Made by a program: the position numbers and the translations under genes. A stretch of DNA of 64,000 nt from CAZRCZ01 sp964598765 (GTDB lineage Bacteria > Sumerlaeota > Sumerlaeia > MVZB01 > JAJFLK01). Each line of letters begins with the position of its first letter. Position 1 is the first letter of the stretch. Below, piece by piece: positions 16,994 to 25,435 of the stretch. The notes under the pieces were generated by a model. The model was not told the DNA's origin. It did not search any database and worked only from the letters and a program-made list of their open reading frames with translations. The stretch spans positions 1 through 64,000 of the forward strand of contig CAZRCZ010000005.1 in NCBI GenBank assembly GCA_964598765.1. Direction: 5' to 3'.

Positions 16994-18765
16994 AAAACGA
17001 CGACCGGATCGGGCGCGTCTTTTTTGTCCTCGTAAACAGGTTTGCCGCACGCCTCTTCCAATGCCCTGCGGATGCGGGCGAATGTTTCGTCCGATATTCC
17101 GCCGATGCGGAACATGAGCTTCCCTTCAAACAGATTCTTGGGACGAAGATTCTTGGCGTAACTTTCGGCCCGATCCTTATGGAGGATAATCGTCGAGAAG
17201 CCGAGTTCGCGCAGGTGATTCGCGTCAATCGGATGCTTGAGCGGCGGATCCAATCCGACCAAATCGGATAGCGAGGCGTCATCTTCGATCGCCTTGCGCG
17301 GCGCGGGAGGAAGCGTCGAGAGATACCCTCCGGCAATCGGGCGATTGTGAATCGTCTGCGCCCGCATGTTGAAGACCGTCATGCCGTCGGGCGTGAAGGG
17401 AATATCTAAAACCGCTCCCTTTCGTTTTTCCTCGGCCATTTGCGCGTAATAAGGAGAGATTTCGAGCTTCTGCGTGGGAAAGGGAGTCCAGAGATATTCC
17501 AGTAGAATTGAGGCGCAGAGCAGAAGGAATTTCGCGTCCGTCTTCTCCCGCAGTCCCTGCCAACCGAGGGCCGTCAAGACTGCCAAGGCCAAACTGCCAA
17601 GAATCAAGAAGCGATTGGCAATCCGAAGAAAACTGAGAAGGGGGATTTTCGCAAAAATGGCGAACGGAAGCGCGACGTTCTCGATTAACATTCCATTCCA
17701 CCAAGGCCGCGCGCCGAGAGCGAGAAGGAGCGACCCAAGAAAAAAGAGAGACCAGAATATCGCTCCTTTTTGTCTTCGGATCAGCGCAAAGATTGCCAGC
17801 CCCACAGGAACGAAACCCAAATAGCAGATGAATCCGGCGGCGTCGTAGGCGCGATGTTTGACGTAGTAGCTTTCGAGAAATCTTCCCCAGAGCGGATGAT
17901 GAAACGTCGGGATGAAGAGAAAGGTCGGATCAATCCCCCGATCCTCCGGCAATTTTTGAAAGTAATTGTCGCCGCCGATCAACCCGCCCAGAAGCGACCA
18001 GACCAGTGGAAGGGTGAGCAACGTCGCAAGAAGGGCGGCGAGAATGAAATCGAAGAGAAGACGGCCGCGTGGTCGAGGAGGGCGAATCAGAGCCGCAACC
18101 ACCGTCGGTATGAGCGCGAGCGTGAGAAAAATGCCCAAATGCCAATCGGTAAGGGCGTTGAGCGCGAAACAAATTCCCGCGCCGAAAACGTTCCCCCATC
18201 CCCCCGCTCTTTTGACTTGGAGAAAGAAAAAAAGGGTCAGGGGAATAAACTGCGTTGAAAAAAGATTCAGATGCTCCAACGTCTGATCCTGATGCTGGGG
18301 AAAGTAGGCGAAGACGACGCCGGCCAGAAACGCGCCACGTCCGTCTCCGGTCAATTCTCTCGCAAGCAGATACGCTCCCCAACCCGATAGCCACAATGCG
18401 AGCAAGAGACAAAAATTATACGCCGCGCCCGGTCCCCACAGAATCGTCGCCGGCAATCCGACGATCATGTTGAATGCCGAGTGCGTGTAAAATATCAATT
18501 CCGCGCCCGACGGCCAGAATAAAAAATTTGTCGAATAAGGATGCCGATGAAGCTCAAGGAGGCATTTTTTCCACCACCAGAAGTTCCAATAATTTTGCCA
18601 GAGGTCCACCGCTCCGGCGGGCACGTGCGACCTAAACTGAAACGCCAACGGAAAGGTCATCAGGATCGTCAGCGCGAGAAACGCGAACGCCGTTGGAACG
18701 GCCCGATCCACCCAAAGCGGCGGAGCCGGAGGGGGAGAGAAGGAAGAGTCTTGCGTCGCGTCCAT
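16648..18765 (-). CDS. Multi-pass membrane protein (glycosyltransferase-like, unassigned)
   Basis: Starts at ATG 18765 (MDATQDSSFS); the frame is also open from TTG 18804. About eleven hydrophobic segments lie between residues ~20 and ~425 (PTAFAFLALTILMTFPLAF, LLFDFILAALLATLLTLPLV, AIFWSLFFLGSLLLALGA). An early loop DLWQNYWNFWWWKKCLLELHRHPYSTNFLFWPSG is typical of bacterial GT39/YfhO-like membrane proteins. A soluble C-terminal domain follows (GAVLDIPFTPDGMTVFNMR). After residue ~590 the frame merely runs antisense through the HAD gene for 346 bp without a stop, and that tail looks unnatural. Function unknown. Confidence 0.75.
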   Translation of the reverse strand: MDATQDSSFSPPPAPPLWVDRAVPTAFAFLALTILMTFPLAFQFRSHVPAGAVDLWQNYWNFWWWKKCLLELHRHPYSTNFLFWPSGAELIFYTHSAFNMIVGLPATILWGPGAAYNFCLLLALWLSGWGAYLLARELTGDGRGAFLAGVVFAYFPQHQDQTLEHLNLFSTQFIPLTLFFFLQVKRAGGWGNVFGAGICFALNALTDWHLGIFLTLALIPTVVAALIRPPRPRGRLLFDFILAALLATLLTLPLVWSLLGGLIGGDNYFQKLPEDRGIDPTFLFIPTFHHPLWGRFLESYYVKHRAYDAAGFICYLGFVPVGLAIFALIRRQKGAIFWSLFFLGSLLLALGARPWWNGMLIENVALPFAIFAKIPLLSFLRIANRFLILGSLALAVLTALGWQGLREKTDAKFLLLCASILLEYLWTPFPTQKLEISPYYAQMAEEKRKGAVLDIPFTPDGMTVFNMRAQTIHNRPIAGGYLSTLPPAPRKAIEDDASLSDLVGLDPPLKHPIDANHLRELGFSTIILHKDRAESYAKNLRPKNLFEGKLMFRIGGISDETFARIRRALEEACGKPVYEDKKDAPDPVVVFYLPDNHPNKRADFRPASAFSSVAASRKSRIVHRAPALRRASGASVVATPQTFAPAARADSIPTAESSKTRHSEGEILNRAAIFSKGSGWGLGRLTCSAPIKASKRFRQLKTSMI

Positions 18766-18807
18766 GGGCGCACTATCAAGCGACGGAGCGGGGGAAATTC
18801 TCAAGTC

Positions 18808-19581
18808 TTATTCGACAACATAACCAAACCGGGTGAGGGTATCCGAAAGAAGCGATTGAACAAATTCCTGCTCCGCCGAGGTTAGGTTTTCACGCCATCG
18901 TCCGATTCTCCGCGCGTGGTCGAGCGTGTTCCATTTCCGACTGTAATTGTCCGCCATGTAACTTCCGTCGGTCGGGTCTTGAATTTTCTTGCAGAATTCC
19001 GCGACGCCTTGGGACGGAGGGAGTGCGAGATATTCGAGAATTCGGCTTGCCATCTCTTGCGGATCAGCGACAAGGTCCTCATATTTGATTCGCAGATGAT
19101 CCAATCCCGCCAATTCATTCTCGGCGAGATTGACCGATTCCATCCAAACTCGCGCACAACGCTCAAGCCAAGGGAGACGAACAAGCTCCTTCCAATTTTC
19201 GGGTTTGAGGTGTCGCCATTCCTCCCCGCCGATTCCCGGGCGAAGCGAACAAGCCACGTCCCGCCCGTCGCGGACGATGTTCAGAATTTTCGCCTCCGGA
19301 AAAATACGATGAACGTAGGGAACGCGGAGCGTGTTGCGCGGACACTTCTCGACGATCATTCGCTCGCCGTTCTGTTTTTCAAACCATTCGCGGATTTGTC
19401 GGACAACTTCCGGCGTCGCGTGCGTCTCGATTAGGCGATGCGAATCGCTTTCTCCCTGCCCGCCGATTTCCCAAACCTCGTGCGCCTCATAGATGTATTT
19501 GACGTTCTCATGCGCGGCGATCAGCTCGCCCAAGATGCTGGTCCCCGACCGCGCGCAACCGATGATGAGGGCGATCTTCAC
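18808..19581 (-). CDS. Sulfotransferase family protein
   Basis: A 257-residue sulfotransferase starting at GTG 19581. The 5'-phosphosulfate loop is IIGCARSGTSILGELI (residues ~6-21) and the 3'-phosphate motif is NIVRDGRDVACSL (~108). C-terminal features include DHLRIKYEDLVADPQEMASRILEYL. It should transfer sulfate from PAPS to a carbohydrate or other acceptor. It lies between the membrane protein (42 bp) and the Tat substrate-binding gene (4 bp), so all three are probably in one operon. The acceptor is unknown. Confidence 0.88.
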   Translation of the reverse strand: MKIALIIGCARSGTSILGELIAAHENVKYIYEAHEVWEIGGQGESDSHRLIETHATPEVVRQIREWFEKQNGERMIVEKCPRNTLRVPYVHRIFPEAKILNIVRDGRDVACSLRPGIGGEEWRHLKPENWKELVRLPWLERCARVWMESVNLAENELAGLDHLRIKYEDLVADPQEMASRILEYLALPPSQGVAEFCKKIQDPTDGSYMADNYSRKWNTLDHARRIGRWRENLTSAEQEFVQSLLSDTLTRFGYVVE

Positions 19582-19585
19582 GATC

Positions 19586-20659
19586 CTAAACCAAACAATG
19601 CTTCGGATCGGCCAAATACAGTTGCGCTTCGAGATTCCCTGTTTCCTTGCTCACGAGCGGACCGGGGGTGACGATCCTTTGCGGGAGGTCCTCGACTTTT
19701 TCTTTGTTGCGGACGATGAATTGGCCGATGACCAGCGAGGTCATGTGAATGAGGCAAACCGGATTGACCGTCGTCGCGGCGAGGCGTCCATCGCGAATCG
19801 CCGTGAGCCCTTCCTTCTGACCATCCACGGCGGTGACCACCATTCCCTCGTGGCGACTTCCCTTGAGTGCTTCGATCGCGGCCAGCGCCATGTCGTCGCT
19901 GTGAAAAAACGCTCCGGCGATTTTTTCCTGCGTCTGATTCAGCAACGCCTCGAACGTTGAGCGCGCTTTTTCTTTTTCCCAATCGCACCATCGCACGCCG
20001 CCGCCGACAGCTTCGACGCCGGGATACTTCGCGGCGACTTCATTAAATCCCGCTTCGCGCCCCTTGGCTCCGGAATGACCGCTGTGCCCGCCGATGTGAA
20101 CAACTTTTCCCTTCCCGCCGATTTTCTCCATCAGATACTGCGTGCTGGATCGTCCCATGAATTGCTGGTCCGGCTCGACCTGAACCCAAACGCCGACCTC
20201 GCGCATCCGCTCCGGCGCGACAAGATGCGTGTCCATGCTGATGACCGGAATGTTTTTTGCTTTGAGCTTTCGGACCGCCGGTTCGAGCGTGTCAATCTGA
20301 AATGCCTGAACCGCGACGAAATCCCATTCCTGATTCGCCAGACGTTCCATCTCGCTCCGCTGTTCTTCGATGTTGAATCCGCCGTCGAACCAGACGACCT
20401 CAACGTTCAGGAGTTTGCCCCAAAGCTCGGCGGTCGTTTTGCCCAGCGCGCACCATGTGCTTTGCAATCCGCCGTTGCCGATTGCGGCGCGGAGCGATTT
20501 GGCTCCGCTTTGGGCGGTCGGCTTGGGAGCGGCTTCGCCTTGTGGCTTTTGCGCCTGACACGCCAACCCGAGCAACCCTCCAACGCCCGCGGTCGCCGCG
20601 ATTTCCTTCAGCAAATCCCGCCGCGAAACGGAATGCGTGTCTGATTGTGAGTCATTCAT
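19586..20659 (-). CDS. Tat-exported sugar-type substrate-binding lipoprotein
   Basis: A 357-residue protein starting at ATG 20659 after GCGAGG. The N-terminus carries a twin-arginine motif (SRRDLLKEI) and a lipobox (GLACQ). The mature part is a periplasmic-binding-protein family 4 domain (ribose/galactose-type): LRAAIGNGG, WDFVAVQAFQIDTLEPAVRKLKAKNIPVISMDT, AGAFFHSDDMALAAIEALK. No ABC permease or ATPase gene lies next to it, so it either works with a distant transporter or acts as a sensor. Cytoplasmic folding before Tat export is inferred from the motif. Confidence 0.87.
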   Translation of the reverse strand: MNDSQSDTHSVSRRDLLKEIAATAGVGGLLGLACQAQKPQGEAAPKPTAQSGAKSLRAAIGNGGLQSTWCALGKTTAELWGKLLNVEVVWFDGGFNIEEQRSEMERLANQEWDFVAVQAFQIDTLEPAVRKLKAKNIPVISMDTHLVAPERMREVGVWVQVEPDQQFMGRSSTQYLMEKIGGKGKVVHIGGHSGHSGAKGREAGFNEVAAKYPGVEAVGGGVRWCDWEKEKARSTFEALLNQTQEKIAGAFFHSDDMALAAIEALKGSRHEGMVVTAVDGQKEGLTAIRDGRLAATTVNPVCLIHMTSLVIGQFIVRNKEKVEDLPQRIVTPGPLVSKETGNLEAQLYLADPKHCLV

Positions 20660-20822
20660 GGCTTGTCCTCGCTAAAGATATTCTTTCGCTTCGATTTGTT
20701 GATGAGTGAATCCGACTTGCTCCGATCATGGCAAAAATGACGGGAGGGGTCAAATAATCCTCAAGCGCGGATTCAATTCGAATTCAAGGCCGTCTTGATT
20801 TTTCGTATCTACCCGGCTAGGA

Positions 20823-20828
20823 TACAAT
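20823..20828 (+). promoter_or_regulatory. Likely -10 element of the tRNA-Ala promoter
   Basis: TACAAT ends 13 bp before the tRNA 5' end, the right distance for a short leader. TTGATT at 20795-20800 is a possible -35, but the 22-bp spacing is long. Confidence 0.4.
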
Positions 20829-20841
20829 TCTTCCCGAACGT

Positions 20842-20917
20842 GGGGGTATAGCTCAGTTGGGAGAGCGCTTGACTGGCAGTCAAGAGGTCGAGAGTTCAAC
20901 TCTCTCTACCTCCACCA
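20842..20917 (+). tRNA. tRNA-Ala (anticodon GGC)
   Basis: A 76-nt cloverleaf with CCA encoded. The acceptor stem GGGGGTA pairs with TACCTCC and contains the G3-U70 wobble that marks alanine tRNAs. D arm AGCTCAGTTGGGAGAGC; anticodon stem CTTGA/TCAAG with loop CTGGCAG, giving anticodon GGC (codon GCC). The T arm has GTTCAAC. A rho-independent terminator follows. Confidence 0.97.
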
Positions 20918-20927
20918 GAGTATTGAT

Positions 20928-20970
20928 CCCGCAGGCATCCGAAATGGGGGCGCTTGCGGGGTTTTTCTTT
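20928..20970 (+). terminator. Rho-independent terminator after tRNA-Ala
   Basis: CCCGCA (20928-20933) pairs with TGCGGG (20955-20960), followed by GTTTTTCTTTT. It lies 11 bp after the tRNA. Confidence 0.8.
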
Positions 20971-20977
20971 TGCAAAA

Positions 20978-21012
20978 TTGGACACGGACAAACACGGATG
21001 GACACGGATTGA
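20978..21012. repeat. Short degenerate repeat (ACACGGA units)
   Basis: Three spaced copies of GGACACGGA/AACACGGA occur just before the end of the DUF4129 gene. It resembles one arm of a dispersed palindrome; the partner arm is missing. Confidence 0.45.
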
Positions 21013-21046
21013 ACGAACGGGGATGGGTTTAGATCGGATCTTCGGA

Positions 21047-22222
21047 TTATTTTTCGACGTCGGAGCGAGTCAATGCCTTCATTTCTTCCACCTCGGTCGG
21101 GCTTGGGGTCTGCGGGCCGTAATGGGCTTTTTCGAAGAGGCGGGTCAGGGGCAGGCGCGTGTCGGATTGGTCGGATGGGGATTCAACGCGCCCGGCGAAT
21201 TCGGACGCCGTTTCTCCCTGAGAGCGAATGACGCCTTCAGCTTCGCGTCGTTTGGCCCATTTTTGCCAAAGCCGGACGATCTGTCCGCGCGTCCCATCCA
21301 AAGTCGGCGGCGGCGCGGAGGGCTGTAATCGCTCATAATCGAGTTCGCCGACGTCCGCGCCGAGGACCTGCGGCAGATTGGCCGCTCGCGCGCGACGATT
21401 CAAAAACCGCCGCAAATAATGAAGCGCAACCACGCTGGCCACGATCAGAAACATACCGAGGACGCTTCGGATCAGGAGTTCGTTTAGTTGCTCGGGAGAG
21501 AGGTGAACCGAGGGGGACGGGGATTTCTCGCCGAGTTTCGTTTCCGCCGGATTCGCCGCCGGAATCCGAGGCCAGATTTGATAGGCCAAATATCCGGCCA
21601 AAGTCGAGGGGATGAACGCGAACGTGACGGCCTGAAAAATCCGTCTCACCGGCCACCAACCGCGCAATCCGAATGGGTTTCCGACAAAGGCGAAATGCGC
21701 GGCGGAAAAAGACCAGAGCGTCGTCGCGCCGAAAACAACCACTGTTTCCCATTCGTTGGCATCTGATTTACCCAGCGCGAACCAAAATCCAACGAGCGAC
21801 ATGGCGAGATAACGGCGGACCATTTTTTGATCCGCCGAGAAGAAGAGCATCGGAATCAACGCGAAGAGGAAGCCTTCAGGCAGAATTTTCCTGCTTGGAA
21901 TCAAAGAGGGGGTCAGAAACGACGCGCTAATGATGGCGAACAACAAAAACCGTTCGGAGGGTTGAATGTCTGAAAACCAATCTTGGAGCAGAGGGCGTAA
22001 CATCATTGCCAGAAGTGCGGCGATTCCCAAAGCGGAAAGGAGAAGGACAAACCAGAGGCGATTTTCCTCCCTTTGTCCTTCCGCCGACCAGATAAAGACC
22101 GCGCCGTTGGCGAAAAGCGCGAGATAGAGATGCGGAAATAGTCCCGGCCAACGCGCGGTCCAAGCCAGAGGCCGCACTTGCGGGCGAGCGATGGGTTTGG
22201 ATCGGTGGCGCGCGCTCGGCAT
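21047..22222 (-). CDS. Membrane protein with C-terminal DUF4129 domain
   Basis: A 391-residue protein starting at ATG 22222. Residues ~25-210 hold several membrane segments (LYLALFANGAVFIW, LWFVLLLSALGIAALLAMML, FLLFAIISASFLTPSLIP) and another lies near 255-275. The C-terminal ~100 residues match DUF4129: RGQIVRLWQKWAKRREAEGVIRSQGETASEF and LTRLFEKAHYGPQTPSPTEVEEM. DUF4129 is often fused to transglutaminase-like proteins, but no transglutaminase core is seen here. Role unknown. Confidence 0.78.
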   Translation of the reverse strand: MPSARHRSKPIARPQVRPLAWTARWPGLFPHLYLALFANGAVFIWSAEGQREENRLWFVLLLSALGIAALLAMMLRPLLQDWFSDIQPSERFLLFAIISASFLTPSLIPSRKILPEGFLFALIPMLFFSADQKMVRRYLAMSLVGFWFALGKSDANEWETVVVFGATTLWSFSAAHFAFVGNPFGLRGWWPVRRIFQAVTFAFIPSTLAGYLAYQIWPRIPAANPAETKLGEKSPSPSVHLSPEQLNELLIRSVLGMFLIVASVVALHYLRRFLNRRARAANLPQVLGADVGELDYERLQPSAPPPTLDGTRGQIVRLWQKWAKRREAEGVIRSQGETASEFAGRVESPSDQSDTRLPLTRLFEKAHYGPQTPSPTEVEEMKALTRSDVEK

Positions 22223-22289
22223 GAGTTGAGCCTAATCCAATATTCAGCAAACGCAAAGATTCAAAGATTCGTCGGCTTGATAAGCCGAC

Positions 22290-22676
22290 CTACGCTGAAA
22301 TCCTTGGCACGCCGAATTCTTCCCAGTCTTCCGCGCCGAGACGGCGGTAGAAACAGGAATAAAATCCGGTGTGGCAGGCGGCGCCGGATTGCTCGACCTT
22401 GAAGACGAAGGCGTCGTTGTCGCAATCCACGAAAATTTCGCGGACCGTTTGAAAGTGGCCGCTTGTTTCTCCCTTGAGCCAGAGTTTTTGGCGCGAGCGG
22501 CTCCAGTAGTGCATCTTGCCCGTTTCGAGCGTCAGCTTGAGCGATTCGCGGTTGAGGAACGCGACCATGAGCGGCTGATTGGTTTTGGCGTCGAGGACGA
22601 CCGCCGTCGCCAAGCCGCGATCATCAAACTTGACGTTGTCCAGTATTTGAACGATGGTGGCGGGAGTTAAGGTCAT
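22290..22676 (-). CDS. hisI: Phosphoribosyl-AMP cyclohydrolase
   Basis: HisI opens the adenine ring of PR-AMP in step 3 of histidine synthesis. ATG 22676 gives the expected 128-residue, HisI-only protein; the frame continues upstream but only antisense to the neighbour. Landmarks are KFDDRGLATAVVLDAKTNQPLMVAFLNRES, MHYWSRSRQKLWLKGETSGHFQTV, DCDNDAFVFKV (metal-binding Asp/Cys) and ACHTGFYSCFYR (zinc-binding cysteines). It has no HisE fusion. It is divergent from the alcohol dehydrogenase gene. Confidence 0.95.
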   Translation of the reverse strand: MTLTPATIVQILDNVKFDDRGLATAVVLDAKTNQPLMVAFLNRESLKLTLETGKMHYWSRSRQKLWLKGETSGHFQTVREIFVDCDNDAFVFKVEQSGAACHTGFYSCFYRRLGAEDWEEFGVPRISA

Positions 22677-22719
22677 GGGAGTTTGCCGGATTTGCTTGCG
22701 CGGAGTTCTTTTGAAGATA

Positions 22720-22756
22720 GAGCAAGAACAAGAGCAAGAGCAAGAGTTAGAGCAAG
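22720..22756. repeat. Hexanucleotide tandem repeat between hisI and the dehydrogenase gene
   Basis: About six units of GAGCAA-like sequence (GAGCAA, GAACAA, GAGCAA, GAGCAA, GAGTTA, GAGCAA) within the ~98-bp divergent promoter region. Confidence 0.75.
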
Positions 22757-22774
22757 ATTTGACGAAGGAAAGCC

Positions 22775-23887
22775 ATGTCGCCCGCCAAGACCAGAGCCGT
22801 TGTCCAGTTGGAACCGCGCAAATTGGAGATGCGCGATCTGCCGATTCCCGATATTGATGACGACAGCGCGCTCCTGCGCGTCGAGGCCTGCGGTATTTGC
22901 GGGAGCGACGCGGAACAATACAACGGGACAATTAAGGTTCGTCTGCCTCTTATCCCCGGACACGAACCGCTCGGCATCATCGAAAAAATCGGCGATCGAG
23001 CGGCGCAACGCTGGGGCGTGATCGTCGGCGATCGCGTCGCGGTCGAAACGATGATCCCCTGTGGTTACTGCCGACGTTGCCTTCAAGGACGCTACACGCT
23101 CTGCAAATCGCGCGGCGGGATGATGGCTTATTCCTACGTGCCGCTGTCGACCGCGCCCGGCTTGTGGGGCGCTTACGCCGATTACATGTATCTCGATCCC
23201 CATTCGATTGTTCACAAAATTCGCAAGGACATTCCGGCCAGCACGGCAGTCATGTTCAATCCGCTGGGCGCGGGATTCCGCTGGGCGGTTGAGTTGCCGA
23301 AGACCGGTCCGGGCGACACGGTGTTAATTCTCGGTCCAGGTCAGAGGGGGCTCGCGAGCGTCATTGCGGCGAGGGCCGCCGGCGCGGACAAAATCATCGT
23401 CACGGGATTAACAAGCGACGCGAAGAAGCTTGCATTGGCCAAAGAATTCGGCGCGGATCACGTCATCAACGTTCAGGAAGAGAATGCGCGCGCGCGGGTA
23501 ATGGAATTGACCGATGGTCAGGGAGCCGACGTCGTCGTTGAGGTCACGGCCAATTCACCCGAACCGGTCGCCGAGGCGGTTCATTACGTCGCCACCGGAG
23601 GGCGGATCGTCCTCGCCGGAGTGAAAGGGCTCAAGAAGGTTCCCGATTTTATCAGCGACATTGTCGTCTTGAAAGAGGCCGTGATCATGGGAGCGCTCGG
23701 CGTCACGAGCAAGGCCTACGCCTCAGCCATTCGCCTGATCGAATCGGGGCGCGAGCCTCTGGAGAAAATGCACACGCACGATTTCGCTCTCGAAAAAGCG
23801 GAACTGGCAATCAAGACGCTGGCGAATGAAGTGCCGGGGGATTCGAGCATTCATTCGTGTCTTTTGCCCGATCTCAGCGCGAATTAA
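22775..23887 (+). CDS. Zinc-dependent medium-chain alcohol dehydrogenase
   Basis: A 370-residue MDR dehydrogenase starting at ATG 22775 (GAAGGAAAGCC upstream). Catalytic zinc residues lie in ACGICGSDAEQY and PGHEPLGIIE; structural zinc cysteines are in CGYCRRCLQGRYTLC. The nucleotide-binding Rossmann fold begins VLILGPGQRGLASVIAARAAGA, close to the usual GxGxxG (here GPGQRG). C-terminal stretches match threonine/sorbitol dehydrogenase-like enzymes (EKMHTHDFALEKAELAIKTL). It probably oxidises an alcohol or polyol with NAD(P). Substrate not determinable. Confidence 0.9.
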   Translation: MSPAKTRAVVQLEPRKLEMRDLPIPDIDDDSALLRVEACGICGSDAEQYNGTIKVRLPLIPGHEPLGIIEKIGDRAAQRWGVIVGDRVAVETMIPCGYCRRCLQGRYTLCKSRGGMMAYSYVPLSTAPGLWGAYADYMYLDPHSIVHKIRKDIPASTAVMFNPLGAGFRWAVELPKTGPGDTVLILGPGQRGLASVIAARAAGADKIIVTGLTSDAKKLALAKEFGADHVINVQEENARARVMELTDGQGADVVVEVTANSPEPVAEAVHYVATGGRIVLAGVKGLKKVPDFISDIVVLKEAVIMGALGVTSKAYASAIRLIESGREPLEKMHTHDFALEKAELAIKTLANEVPGDSSIHSCLLPDLSAN

Positions 23888-23900
23888 ACGAAGATCGTTT

Positions 23901-24030
23901 TTTCACCACCAAGGCACGGAGACACCAAGCAAAGAAGCCACAGATTTCACGGATTGCCTAGATGGGCAATGAATGAATTTATCAAGAATCCTCTTTTTCT
24001 TCTTTTTGTCTCCGTGCCTTGGTGGTGAAA
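23901..24030. repeat. Perfect 23-bp inverted repeat between the dehydrogenase gene and gap
   Basis: Arms at 23901-23923 (TTTCACCACCAAGGCACGGA...) and 24008-24030 are exact reverse complements by eye, 84 bp apart. This is a full copy of the palindrome whose half occurs at 1733-1766. Confidence 0.9.
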
Positions 24031-24118
24031 TTTCACTTTGAAATTGTGCTGAGTTTCAATTTCAAGCTTGCTATAGTCTCCGGCCTTCAATGAGTTTGGA
24101 AAGAGAGGAACATTCCCC

Positions 24119-25123
24119 ATGACAGTTCGCATCGGCATCAATGGATTCGGCAGGATCGGACGTTTGGTTTTTCGAGCCGCGCTGACGCAACCCGCCGTCG
24201 AGGTGGTCGCGCTGAACGACCTGACCGATACCCAGACGCTTGCCCATCTTCTCAAATACGATTCCGTTCACGGAACGCTGGACCGGGAAGTTTCCGCAGT
24301 GGCCGACGGAATTGTGGTTGGCGGGAGGAAGATCTCCGTTTTTTCGAAGAAGGATCCAAAGGAGCTTCCGTGGGGAACGGCGGGCGCGCAAATCGTCATT
24401 GAAAGCACGGGGATTTTCACGAAGCGCGATGCCGCCGCCGCGCATCTGGCCGGCGGAGCCAAGAAGGTCATTATCTCCGCCCCCGCGAATGACGCCGACA
24501 TCACCGTCGTCATGGGGGTCAACCATGAGAAATATGATCCGGCCAAGCATCAAGTCCTCAGCAACGCCTCTTGCACGACGAATTGCCTTGCTCCCGTTGC
24601 GATGGTCTTGGAGCAACAATTTGGGATCGAGCGCGGCTTGATGACGACAATTCATTCTTACACCAACGACCAGCGAATTTTGGATTTTGTGCACAAAGAT
24701 TTGCGTCGCGCGCGCGCGGCGGCCGTTTCGATGATCCCGACCAGCACGGGCGCGGCCTCGGCCATTGGATTGGTCCTTCCGAATTTGAAGGGAAAATTGG
24801 ACGGTCTGGCGATTCGCGTCCCGACGCCGAACGTCTCGCTTGTGGATTTGACGGCGCAGTTGAAAAAGAAGGCGTCGGTCGCGGAGGTAAATGCGTCACT
24901 AAAGACCGCCGCGCAAGGTTCGCTCAAGGGGATACTCGCCTACAATGAGCTTCCGCTTGTTTCCTGCGACTACAATCACTGCCCGGCGTCCTCGACGGTG
25001 GACGGCCTTTCGACCTCGGTCATTGACGGCGACTTCATTAAAGTTCTGAGCTGGTATGACAACGAATGGGGCTACAGCAACCGCGTCGTGGATTTGGCGG
25101 CGTTGGTCGGATCGAAGCTGTGA
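24119..25123 (+). CDS. gap: Glyceraldehyde-3-phosphate dehydrogenase
   Basis: A 334-residue glycolytic enzyme that converts G3P, NAD and phosphate to 1,3-bisphosphoglycerate. It starts at ATG 24119 (MTVRIGINGFGRIGRLVFRA, the NAD-binding fold). Catalytic Cys is in SNASCTTNC (C152) and the partner His in TTIHSYTNDQ. Phosphate-binding STGAA and the C-terminal SWYDNEWGYSNRVVDL are intact. GAAAGAGAGG precedes the start. It is monocistronic, after a palindromic repeat. Confidence 0.97.
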   Translation: MTVRIGINGFGRIGRLVFRAALTQPAVEVVALNDLTDTQTLAHLLKYDSVHGTLDREVSAVADGIVVGGRKISVFSKKDPKELPWGTAGAQIVIESTGIFTKRDAAAAHLAGGAKKVIISAPANDADITVVMGVNHEKYDPAKHQVLSNASCTTNCLAPVAMVLEQQFGIERGLMTTIHSYTNDQRILDFVHKDLRRARAAAVSMIPTSTGAASAIGLVLPNLKGKLDGLAIRVPTPNVSLVDLTAQLKKKASVAEVNASLKTAAQGSLKGILAYNELPLVSCDYNHCPASSTVDGLSTSVIDGDFIKVLSWYDNEWGYSNRVVDLAALVGSKL

Positions 25124-25189
25124 GCCGACCGAAGGCCATGCAAAAATTGCTTGGTGCTTTGATCTTGGAAGCGTGCGAAAATTTTAACA

Positions 25190-25215
25190 ATTGAATCTAG
25201 AATAGGAGATTCAAT
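25190..25215 (+). promoter_or_regulatory. Candidate HicB operator (inverted repeat over the RBS)
   Basis: ATTGAATC (25190-25197) and GATTCAAT (25208-25215) form a perfect 8-bp inverted repeat with a 10-bp spacer. The right arm abuts the AGGAG ribosome binding site of hicB. HicB proteins commonly repress their own operon, so this is a fitting operator. Confidence 0.6.
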
Positions 25216-25219
25216 CACG

Positions 25220-25435
25220 ATGCCTAAATCCCAAGAATATGCGGTCATCAGTGAGCGAGACGAAGAGGGATATTTTGTCGCGGAGGTTCTGGAACTGCGA
25301 AGTTGCTATACGCAGGCCAAATCGCTGGACGAACTCATGCGCCGGATTCGGGAAGTCATCCAACTCTGCGCCAAGGAACAGAAGCCGAACCCAAGACGGT
25401 TGAGATTTGTCGGAGTCCAACGGGTCTCCGTATGA
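25220..25435 (+). CDS. hicB: HicB-family antitoxin
   Basis: A 71-residue HicB-like antitoxin starting at ATG 25220. The core is a partial RNase-H-like fold (YAVISERDEEGYFVAEVLELRSCYTQAKSLDELMRRIREVIQL). It should bind and neutralise the HicA toxin made by the overlapping next gene (TGA inside ATGA). Short and without a clear C-terminal DNA-binding domain, so self-repression may need the toxin complex. The antitoxin-first order is common in this family. Confidence 0.88.
   Translation: MPKSQEYAVISERDEEGYFVAEVLELRSCYTQAKSLDELMRRIREVIQLCAKEQKPNPRRLRFVGVQRVSV

Noticed and set aside
20842..20917. Alternative reading of the tRNA as Gly or Val
   Set aside because: The seven-base loop CTGGCAG gives anticodon GGC, and the G3-U70 pair confirms alanine.
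22290..22931. Longer version of hisI with an 85-residue N-terminal extension
   Set aside because: The extension is antisense to the alcohol dehydrogenase and the GAGCAA repeat; MTLTPATIVQ at 22676 matches the normal HisI start.
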